Positions 54,828 through 64,000 of a DNA stretch of 64,000 nucleotides are shown in pieces. Origin of the DNA: Taenia hydatigena (lineage: Eukaryota > Platyhelminthes > Cestoda > Cyclophyllidea > Taeniidae); contig JADWOT020000008.1 of NCBI GenBank assembly GCA_036345935.2, positions 15,268,655 through 15,332,654 on the forward strand, given 5' to 3'. The notes beneath the pieces are model-generated. The model ran no database searches. It was not told where the DNA came from and saw only the letters and a list, made by a program, of their open reading frames with translations. The position numbers and the translations under genes were made by a program. The stretch's first letter is position 1; every line of letters starts with the position of its first letter.

Positions 54828-55742
54828 CGTTTCTTCGCTTTATGCTTCTACTTCCCTTCTCTCTCACTCTTTCCTCCCTTGCGCCCCCAAGTCCCGGCCC
54901 TTCGTTGCGTCGGCTAGCCTTTTCGTATGGTGAAGAGGAGTATTGATTTGCCTTCTTTGAAATCGTGTGTATACCTTAATATTGAGAGATCCATTTTCGC
55001 GTCGCTCTCGGTTTATCTAACGAGTTTTCGGGTAAGCGAAAAGTCGACCGGTCCTGCCGCCGTTCACAGTGGGGTTTCAAATACTCAAAAGCTGCGTTTG
55101 ATCTTTTAAGGGAATCCAGCCTTTACCCATTAAACGTATTGTTTAGGGTGTGGGTTCATGCCCGTTTTTGCATCTAAAGTTTGGTGTCGTATTTTTCTTT
55201 CTGCTATCAACTTTTACGAAGGTACTGCTTCCTATCCAAACTCAACCTCAGGTTGATGCAAATTCTCACGATTTTGAGGCGAACTTGATTTTTCCTCCCG
55301 AATTTTGGATAAAATGATGAATTTTTTATAAGATTTTATTCATCCGTTGCCTCCATGCATTGTTGGAATGAGTCTGTGTCCTTTCTTCGTTCCTTTGTTG
55401 ATCATTTGTTATTCGAAGTTCAAATTACTTAAAGTAAGATGGTAAATACTAATTGTCCATGGTCAGGACGTTGTGCTATCGCTCATGCTATCGAAGTTGG
55501 GCATTGTGAATTGACCTTAGGCGCTGTTTATTTATTCCTTGGATTAAAGTAATTGAAAGTCTCTGCCCTTAGGGCTACAGTGCTTCTATGGTTTTAGGGT
55601 TGTGTTAAGAAATTCTTCATCCTTCAGCTCCACACTGAGTGGAGGATAAAGAGATTTCAAGGAATCTTGCTGTATTTTAAGTGCGGCATTGGACTTCCAT
55701 TTACACTTTATTGCCTCCCAAAACTTGCTCCTATTTGGCTAG
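54828..55742. other. region upstream of the antisense gene
   Basis: AT-rich, with no supported exon. A C/T-rich stretch at about 54838-54900 lies just upstream of the antisense start and may be its promoter. Confidence 0.4.
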
Positions 55743-56277
55743 ATGCATGAAGACGTTCTGATTCGGTTGCCGGTAGGTACTGCGTACTGTTTCATTTCAT
55801 CCTTCTAAAAGTGTAGTAAGGCATATCAGCATAGATTTGGGGAAAAGAGCTCGGGTACGTGAATGCAAGACTGAGGCGAAAAATTGCCTCACCACAATAT
55901 TTGCCTTGTAGAGCTTGATATTCTTTACCGGATTCTTTTGGAGAAACTTGACCGCCACGTCCCATATTTTTTTATCGTTCTAGTAGGATTTTAACATCCT
56001 GTTCTAACAGGCTGCTGGATGCAACCGATTCACAGAACGCAAAAATCCCGCATCTGCTTCGTTGGTTCATACTATGTGCAGCCAGTTGTCTCGGCCTCTT
56101 CGAGAGCATGCTTCCTTTCACTATAGTCCTCTGGTTTCAGGGGGAGGGAACACCAATCAACTACCATCAATGGCCTCTCAATCACCTTCCAGTCGTGGCG
56201 ATAAGGCCTCCTCTGCCTCCACCTCTCTCTCCACATCGAATCGAAACCTCGTCAACTACTCTGATGTCGATTACTGA
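55743..56277 (+). CDS. NELFE: candidate terminal exons of NELF-E
   Basis: Two phase-0 exons are seen. The first is 55743-55772 (MHEDVLIRLP), after TTTGGCTAG and before GTAGGT. The second is 56011-56277, after TTCTAACAG and ending NLVNYSDVDY* with TGA. The Ser-rich end with a YSDV motif resembles the YSDDVY tail of vertebrate NELF-E. With these exons and the 32-nt candidate, the protein would be 369 residues against 380 in human. They could instead be a separate 99-residue gene starting at 55743. Confidence 0.45.
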
Positions 56278-56486
56278 TATCATGCACTCCTTCATTTTCT
56301 TCGCCTGTGTAATCCCGTACATTTTGTACAAAAAAAATTGTTTCATTTGCAGTAACTTTCTCCTTTTGGTGTAAGATTTTAGTCGGAGGTGATGCCTAGT
56401 AATGATGCAATTTACCAAATGGGAGAACCTTTTTTACTACTTGACATGGGTTTGCTAATTTTTATGTTGATGTACTCTCCTCTTCC

Positions 56487-56506
56487 CATTTTCACCATTC
56501 AGCGCA
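56487..56506 (+). promoter_or_regulatory. 3' splice acceptor four bases before the TMEM223 start
   Basis: A pyrimidine tract ending CACCATTCAG at 56502 is followed by CGCA and the ATG at 56507. The upstream stop codon at 56277 is only 229 bases away. This fits a trans-spliced downstream cistron. Confidence 0.55.
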
Positions 56507-57713
56507 ATGTTCTACCGTCTTGTGTTGCGACGGGGTTGCCGTTTTCCTCGGCAAATAAACAAGCTTCGCACCTTTTCCACAAACAGCTCCCCAGAATGCG
56601 TAGATGTCTACGTGTCAGCGGATCGTGCCAAGTTCTACAAGTCTCTGGGCCTCTTCTGCCTCGCACAGGGCTCCGTATGGCTGATCTTTGGTCAGTACCT
56701 TCTTTTAAAATGTGGCCAACCAGTGACGTGGGATGTCATGAAATGTGATGTCCGGGAGTTCACTCGACGTCTTACCGCCCGCCTGGAGTCCTGGACGCCC
56801 GACGTTGTCGCCAAGGTCATTTTTCAGTTTAGGAGGACTCCACAAGTGGAAGAAAATGTGAAGGTGGTGGAAGCGAATGATGCTAGGGTAGATGATGTTA
56901 AAAAGAATGCGGTGAAACGGGAAAACACATCGGATATGGAGATTGTGGTGGATAGAATGAAGGAGACCTTTGGTATCAAGGCGTCTACGGAGAGCACTAT
57001 TGAGGCCGGCCAGAAGGAGCGGGATAGAACAAAACAGTTGGTGCCCTTCCTCTGTCTCATCATGGGTGCGTCAGCTTCCTCCCCCCATTATAATTCCCTA
57101 CCATTTTTGACCGTTGGTGCTGAATGCGGATACGCAAAGGACTTCCGTTCTAATTGCATTCAGTCAAGTCTTATTGTTATGAGTTGCCCTACTCTCACGG
57201 CGTTTCCAAACCATACAGTTGATTAACTATTGGTTTCTTTTCCGTGCCATCGCGAAGTCTGGGTCCAGACGTTGGCAAAGGTGCACGAACAACTATCCCC
57301 TAAAGTACGGGGAAGTGAGGAGGGCTATTCTAATCAGGTTAATAAGTCTAACGTCTCCTACTTGAATAGGCGCTTTCACCCTCTTCGTGGGTGGTTTCAT
57401 TCCACGTCGTGTGATCCGTCGCGTCTCGCTGGTTCAGTGGAAGTCAACGCACGGTGACCCCAATGATCGAAATAATCCGATGATCAGGGTGAACACCTAC
57501 GGCTGGTTCGGCTTATTCCCCAGATGTGGGGCGTTATTTACCACACGATTGAATAACATTCGGGCCACCGCGGAATACCGCGAGGGCAAAAGGTTCATGA
57601 ATCTCATCATTGTAAGACGACCCTTCGCTTTCTACTTGGAGCGCCTCGAGGCTGAATTCATCCTACCGGAGTACTTGGAACACCTCGACTCCAAGGCTAT
57701 TTCGAAGAAGTAG
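56507..57713 (+). CDS. TMEM223: TMEM223-like mitochondrial inner-membrane protein
   Basis: In animals TMEM223 is an inner-membrane protein linked to COX1 translation and complex IV assembly. Exons are 56507-57065 and 57370-57713 (300 residues). An Arg/Phe-rich presequence (MFYRLVLRRG, RTFST) suits mitochondrial import. Two membrane segments are visible: LGLFCLAQGSVWLIFGQYLL (about 47-66) and FLCLIMGAFTLFVGGF (about 181-196), followed by the basic RRVIRRVSL, matching the family's order and spacing around the second helix. The C-terminal domain after it aligns in layout with the conserved TMEM223 domain. The loop between helices is long and charged (about residues 70-178), longer than I expect for vertebrate proteins. 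The assignment rests on helix motifs and topology. Confidence 0.75.
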
Positions 57714-59131
57714 AGATTGAAGTCTTGTGTACATTTGGGTGGATATACCACTCAAATCTATCGGTGTGACAAACGATTTCCCCTCCACGCCCCCGCTAGT
57801 AATCATGTCAATTTCGTATTCTAAGCCTTTTTTCCTTTGTGGAATGTTTTGTTCATAATTTGATCTCTTGGAATGGTTTCAAAGATCTGCACTCTGAACC
57901 CTTGTTTTTAAGTCAAGAATTGGATAGCGGCGGGAGTTGGTGATTTGTGGCAGCGAAGCCTTGCGAGACTTCGATTTCACCAAGTTAACCCTAAGGTCGT
58001 GTGGCTGGGGTGATGAGTGGAGTTGACGCTGTTAGCGACCCTATACGAGGAGAGAGACGAAAAAGGAGCTAAAGGCCGCAATCCGACAGTCTTGCTGCAT
58101 TCTGGACAAAGGGATTCACGCACTGCTGAACTATCTAGCCTCAGGGCACCCTGATTTGTCCACCTCCGGGGTGCCTCCCCGGGGATCCAAGTTATTTTAC
58201 ATGTAATATGGACGAAGATAACCCCGAAAATCCTGCTCGTATTTAAAGCACATAAACCCTTCTAACTGAAGAAAAAAAAACCTACAGGTTGGGGTTGGGC
58301 GCTCTCATTCATCACCCTCTACATTGCCCCCATTCACTCGCCAGCGCAGGCGCCCATCATCTTGCTTGACGGTGTCTAGGCTGCATTAGCGCAAGCGCAC
58401 TCGGGCTTGGCACTTGCTGCTGTGTCTGTTGGTGCCATAGTAACATCCACTTATAGAGCTAAAAACAGCCGGAAGTCCCGGTTCGCCGCAGATGCCCCCA
58501 TCAAAGCTTGCCTACAACTCTAACGGCGTGCACTAGCTACGACCCCAAAATACACACCTGACACCGCCACCTGCAACACGGCCACGGTAGGATCTGACAG
58601 TCAATTTCCCGCGCAAAATTGCGAAATCGATGAGGCTAGCAAAAAAATCCTCAGTCGATACACTCGCAGCTCGATGGTACCGTCGAGCCCTCACTTAACG
58701 TATGGATAGATGCCCCCAAACGAGCGACATCGTCCCTCCAATCCAAATAACGGGGGATCACGTTGCAGACGCACCGTAGCCAGAGCCTGCTGGTAGGTGA
58801 TGCCATGCGAAATAAGAATGCCAGTACTCCCCTGGACCGATTCTGTGGAAGGCTCAAGCTCAGTTCTCAAATTAGAAGGAATTTCCCTTTGATCCAAGAA
58901 TGTATTTACAGGTACGCCACAGCACCTCTCGCTACAGTCTATTCACGCCGAATCAGTACACCAGGTACTCAGTAGGTCGAACTGCAATTACGCTCACACA
59001 AAAGTACATAGGAAACAGCTCACACACTGAGTTACGTCCAAATGGAGGATTATCACAGCGAGAGAACGGTGAAAAGGGGAAGAGGGAAGTGCTGCTGCTG
59101 GCGTCAGGGTAAGAGTGAGTGAGCAGCTAGT
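57714..59131. other. intergenic region between TMEM223 and the BET gene, with GC-rich block
   Basis: The two genes converge here. About 57940-58620 is clearly GC-richer than typical non-coding sequence in the window and contains CTCCGGGGTGCCTCCCCGGGG-like short inverted stretches, but no frame or RNA gene I can name. It may be a dispersed repeat. No clear AATAAA for either gene was found. Confidence 0.4.
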
Positions 59132-62100
59132 CTAATATTGACGAAGACCAAAGCTGGTGTCAATGGCGATTGGATCAATGGTGGACTCAAATTCGGTCAA
59201 CAGCTCGTGAGAGTTTATGGGCTCAGCCACCGAAGGCATCTCCTAGTAGGGCACGAAAAACATAAGCAAGGAAAAATTCTTTCAGTACCATGCGAACGGC
59301 ACTCCTCCAGTTGAACACAACGGAATGCCAAAACGCCACCGTTGGAACGCTCGTCACCCCAATCCTACCCGACACAGAATGTCGTCCAAAAAAAAAGTAC
59401 AGCGAAGAGCCAGCTTTTTCAGCCTGCATCGCCCATATCCATTTCCTTGTTCACGCTGAGGTGAATGACCCGGTCGGAGGGTTCGCGCGATCTATCTACT
59501 AGACACACGCGTGCAGTCATGGTGGCCCAACGCCTGGAAATCCCACCCCAGCTTGCATTTCCCCAGGGCTTGAAATCTTCATGCATACCCACCGCTCACC
59601 TTGCCACAATGTACGCAAGCACGAACCCCCCATTTGAGGCAATCACCCCAATACTTAAAATGGCCTTCAACCTTAAAAGCACACTGATTGGAACGGCAGT
59701 CCATCGACAAGATGTGCAGCCGTCCAACAGCCACGACAAGGCTCATAACGTTTCTGTGAGTTAAAAATTAATTTGCCGATAGTGATCATTACTACCCAAC
59801 ACCCGCTAAGGAAGGTGGCTGGACGGGTTCAAAATATCCACAACCGCTTCGAATACTTCTTCCTCTACTGGATAAAAAGTAAATTAAAACTAACCGCTCG
59901 CCTGAGGCTATCAGCCAGCTTTCGGAGTTCAAGATTGCGCCGCTTTTCATGTTCAACCCGCCTAGCCTCTGACTCTTTACGACGTTCGTTTTCCTTGGCC
60001 TGATTCTGTTCTCGCTGCCGTTGCAGCGCCTCCTCACGCTCCCTCGCTGCCCGTTCCTCTGCCATTTTTGAGGTCCACTGAGACTGTCGCTTCGCCTCAC
60101 GAACAATTTGCAGAGCCGCAGTGTTTTCGTCGAGAAATTTACGTTGGGTCCCACCGCCTTTGGTTTCTGTAGAGTCTACCAACGAAGTGGAGCTTGCTAC
60201 AGCTGGCAAGCCCAACTGCGAAGAGGATGGAGGCAAGGCGGCAGTCTTGGCGGTGGAAGAAGCTACAGCAGCAATATCGGTAGTTGGATGCTTAGGTGTC
60301 TGACTGCGCTCCCGTCTGGTCTGTTTCCTATCGCAAGCCCAAGCGGGGTGTGGTAGTTGATCGATGCCTTCGTAGTCGGAGTCAGAAGATTCGTCATTTT
60401 GCGGTTGCTGAACCGGGTGTTGTTGCTGCTGGATGGGCGGTGGTCCAGAACGAGGAGTTGAGGCAGAATCAGGGCTGATTCGTTTCGAGGGAGCGTGAGG
60501 AGGGGGAGCACCGGAGGCAAGGCCTACGACGCCTGAGAGCGCCGCGGAAGAGGACTGAGCTGCCTGTGACTCTTGCTGCGAGCTGAAATGTGACTCGCCA
60601 ACATTCGAATAGCTCATGGGTGCTGCCGATTCGTGCACTAGCAGTTTGACAGTGCTTGATTGCCCACCGCCACCCCCATTATGATGCTGACGGGAAGTCT
60701 GACCACCATCGCCTAGAAGTAGTAATAGTTAAGAATTACATAACCGTTGCACACCCAAAGACGAGAAAAGGCAGTCTGGATTAATTACGTGTTCAATCTG
60801 TACAAAATGCATTTGTCAAATTTATACAATGCCCCCGAAACTTGGGGAGATATAGCAAGTAAGGATAAGTAGGCTATTTAAAAAGGATAGAGAAACATGG
60901 TATTATACAATAGTTACATGGAGCCATGGCCAGGAAAATGACAAGACATAATACATCGACAGTCGACACGGATTCGCCTGTACCGACATAAACCCATTCA
61001 CAAGTCGCAGAAATCAGCTGAAATGTCGAGTCAGTGAATAAGAGTGCTCTAAGCGAAGGAATTAGAGGCACGTATACAGGAAAATTAAACACCTAGGTTG
61101 TACAACGGGCTGATTATCTACGTAGACTCACTGTCCGCCTTGGAGTCGGATGACTCACTACCGCTTGACTCGGAAGATGTCTCAGATTCACTCGAACTCG
61201 ACGACGCACTCAGACGGTTTGATGACTCTACAAGGATAAATACTACGTTAAATCAGAAAACACAAATTACGATTCTTTCTTCCCGCCTGGGCAGCATAGT
61301 ACGCACCGCCAGGATTCATGTCCATACCCCCCATCTCTCGAAGACGACCCTCTAGCTCCTCCTCCTTCTTTTTCATCGACTCCTCTCGGGATTTTGTCGA
61401 CTGTGCACCAGAACTAGCTTTCTTAGCATACTTCCGAGTAGACTTCGCTTTCTGCAAAACGGACTTGACGTAACGCTCCAATTCTCGAAGTGTTGAACTC
61501 TGCAGTGTTTCAAAGTCGATCTCAATTTCGTCGGGGTTGCAGTCACGATGAGACGGTTCGCGTTGCTGAATAATCTGCACAACACGGCCCAGCTTCTCAC
61601 CAGGTAGCTTGTTGATGTCAAGGCTCAGTTGACGTTTTTCATCGTATGTCATAGGACGGGCGTTATCATCAGAAACAAAGTCCTCATCAACATAGGGTGC
61701 GACTGCCAAGGCGTTCGGCACGCCAGGAACCGCACTAGTAGCTTGTGCCGACACCGCGTTCTGGTAAGCAGATACATCTTAAAATACAATAAGCGTTTAC
61801 AAAGTGGCATACTTTGGGACTTTTTTTTCGCCTTTTGTGTGTTTTTGGTTTTCCTAAAGACTAGGGTAAGAGCACAAAATTCAGCATACCTGCCGATGTG
61901 ATCACCAAAGCTCGATAATGCACTGAAATTATGTACAGCTAATTGCCCTAAAATATTGCTCGAATATTATGTTAAAACGCACCTTTCTTGGGCACTTTAA
62001 CACCCGTCTGCTCAGACGGATAGTCCAATATAGTCAGGATTGTAGCGACGTTTGAGCTTAGTTTTTGAAGCTCTTCACCGAATTTATTGTACTGAGCCAC

Positions 62101-63288
62101 AATACGCTGATGATCCTTTATAACGGCCTGAATCATAGCTTCGCACGACCGCGAGTCTGCAGTGCGAACACCGTCTGCGTCATCATCTAGGATCTTCACG
62201 AAATTCTCCTCAAAAATCCCCTGCAGGGCTCTGCCCAAGTCGGAAACGTCACTTTTCTCTCCATTGTATTTATAACAGTTATCAAACATTAATCTCATAT
62301 CCGCTGCAAACTCATTTTTGTTCTGGTATGCACCGCTATCCAGTTTGGTACGAATGGTACTAAGATCCATGGGATGAGTTATGATATCATGGTAGTCATG
62401 AAGGCCCAATCTTTCCACATCAACAGGCTTCAAAAACAGCTGATTATATTGCTAAAAAAAGAAGAATATACATAACGAAAAGACAAGAAAAACCTACCCT
62501 GTATCGTGCAGCACAAAGATCCTTCAAGAGATTGCTGCACTGTTTCAATGATTCACTTAATCTCACTCTTTTGCCGATGACACGCTCCTCCATCTTAGGC
62601 TTTTTAGACATCCTCCGCTCACGAGATTCATCCAGAGATTGGGGAGTCGAGGGGATGTCATCGAGGGAGTCAGGTTTTCGTTTGGGGGCTTTTTTATTTA
62701 CAGTGGAAGGAATTGAGCCTTGATGCTGATGCAGCGAAACTCCTGAAGGGGTAGTTGGCGGAACCAGAGAGGAACCATTCATCTCTTCCGTATTATTCAA
62801 AACTGACATAGAAAAATTAGAATCCGTAGAGAGATTCGACGTCGGCGCGGCATGGCTGGTATTTAACTTCTGAGAAGTCAACTCTACTTCTGGAAAGGGC
62901 AAATTCTGAAGCCTCTCACGGGCGACTCGCTCCAGCTTCATAGCCATCGCAACGACGTCATCACCAGGTTTATTAAAGATATAGCAATTGCGGAACATCG
63001 TAAAGAGATCTCGTAAACACTCTGCCCCGTGCCGATAAAACTTCAAATTCAGCCGTTGCTTGATGGTCCCAAGGTCCATCGGATGCTTGATTATCTTCGG
63101 ATAATCCTAAAGGTGTGTGATTTGAAAGCATGCCGTACCGGCAGATTAAGTTTATGGTGGTCGACCGGTTTTAGAAAGGGCCACGCTAATTTGTCTTTTG
63201 CAATCACGGCTATCACATTCCTTTTGATATACTCCAGTTGATTAGTGTTCACTTTTGCAGCACGTGACTTAACGCCGGTGGCGTCCAT
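59132..63288 (-). CDS. BET family double-bromodomain protein (BRD2/3/4 type)
   Basis: BET proteins bind acetylated histone H4 through two bromodomains and recruit P-TEFb and other factors through the ET domain. Exons are 63288-63139, 63106-62498, 62451-61983, 61777-61271, 61227-61132, 60712-59895 and 59242-59132, all in phase, giving 919 residues. BD1 has WPF (36-38) and the acetyl-lysine Asn95 in [13 protein letters not shown]2 has Asn316 in NCYKYN, but its WPF position reads Gln-Leu-Phe (257-259). ET is at about 450-520 ([20 protein letters not shown]). A Ser/Glu-rich SEED-like tract follows ([20 protein letters not shown]). A long Gln/Glu/Arg coiled stretch is next, then a short acidic C-terminal motif ([12 protein letters not shown]) recalling BRD4. 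The start is fixed by an in-frame TGA 12 bases upstream. Introns are 32, 46, 205, 43, 419 and 652 nt. Confidence 0.95.
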
Positions 63289-63315
63289 GAGAACAACCGT
63301 TCACAAATATACCTA
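63289..63315 (-). promoter_or_regulatory. 3' splice acceptor upstream of the BET start
   Basis: On the - strand a T/C-rich run ending CTCTGCATAG (CTA at 63313-63315) precedes the ATG by 24 bases. It is either a 5'UTR intron end or a trans-splice site. Confidence 0.5.
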
Positions 63316-64000
63316 TGCAGAGGAGGAAAAAACAAACCATTTTCGAGAAACGCTGATGAAACGTAGCAATTAATCATATCGAGATAACCACACCAACAAA
63401 TCTCACGTCGATTGTCTACTCGAGTGCGACCATAGTTATGGAATGCGAGGGATACAAAATTAAGGAAACATATACGACGCCACCCAGCTTTTTGCCAGAA
63501 CAGTTTTAGCATCAATGTTTTTATTGTAAACAAGCGAATAAAGACAAATAGGCAGAAAGAATAATACCCAAAGGCTGGCCTAAATTCAATATGGCAAACG
63601 AAACCAACTCAACCGGACCTCCCCCCGGTAATTAAAACACCATTCGTTATTTTAATGTTTAAATTAGAAATACCAGCAACTGTCCCTTTTTAAATCAAAA
63701 GCCATTAAATTTTGAAATTCTTTGATAAAAGATCATGCAGGGCAACTTCAAATCGAAGTACTACTTTGCGAGAATTTGGACAAGAGCCTTTATTCAAAAA
63801 AGCCTGAACTATGGTTTGTCTTTAAAGAAATTTAAGCCTTGTGGCTAATAATCTCTTGCAAAAATGATTTTAGTTTGCATATGTGGCATTCCGAGCCAAT
63901 CGATGCGAATGTAACCAAGAGTTAAGCAAAAACTAGTGCAATTGCAATCCTTTAAATGATGGGAAAAATTCCCTCCCGAATGAACATGTTTTTGTTCTAG
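63316..64000. other. upstream region of the BET gene
   Basis: AT-rich with no coding block seen. It probably contains the promoter or first non-coding sequence of the BET gene, which reads leftwards from here. Confidence 0.5.

Noticed and set aside
54927..55109. + strand 60-codon frame as a NELF-E exon
   Set aside because: No acceptor-donor pair gives the needed phase and the sequence does not resemble NELF-E.
60108..60478. + strand frames of 60-82 codons
   Set aside because: Shadows of the large BET C-terminal exon (60712-59895).

Overview
This window is eukaryotic, moderately AT-rich and intron-rich. The proteins are animal-type, and intron lengths fall into a micro class (29-46 nt), a class near 63-82 nt, and introns of hundreds to thousands of bases. 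I recall two short-intron peaks near 36 and 73 nt as a feature of tapeworm genomes, and several start codons sit just downstream of strong 3' splice acceptors, as expected where spliced-leader trans-splicing occurs. A parasitic flatworm, most likely a cestode, is my best guess. That is inference, because no diagnostic taxon marker is present.

Layout. 1-3830 (+) is the 3' part of mitochondrial ribosomal protein mL65 (MRPS30). 5375-6605 (-) is a four-exon glyoxylate/hydroxypyruvate reductase (GRHPR). 7408-34079 (-) is one 26.7-kb gene for a KDM5/JARID1 histone H3K4 demethylase, with JmjN, ARID, PHD1, JmjC, C5HC2 and PLU-1 regions, very large introns and one unresolved exon. 36171-37938 (+) is RUVBL2 (Reptin). 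38040-50203 is a 12-kb stretch with no gene I can defend. 50204-51643 is a compound repeat: two near-identical ~520-bp LTR-like units in opposite orientation, each itself a fold-back, around a 398-bp spacer that starts with an initiator-tRNA-Met-type primer-binding site. 52339-53420 (+) is NELF-E, whose last exons may lie at 55743-56277. An uninterrupted unknown gene at 54213-54827 (-) would then be nested inside it. 56507-57713 (+) is TMEM223, and 59132-63288 (-) is a complete BET bromodomain gene.

Functionally, four of the eight recognisable or probable genes act in chromatin or transcription: KDM5 (H3K4 demethylation), RUVBL2 (INO80/SRCAP/TIP60 remodelling), NELF-E (Pol II pausing) and BET (acetyl-lysine reading and pause release). 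mL65 and TMEM223 are mitochondrial, and GRHPR is metabolic. The closeness is probably coincidental, but NELF-E and BET act on the same Pol II pausing step.

Exon limits below were read by eye from splice consensus plus phase. For GRHPR, RUVBL2, TMEM223 and BET every junction closes in phase, which is strong internal support. The RUVBL2 first exon, the mL65 last exon, the NELF-E last exons and one KDM5 exon are less certain.
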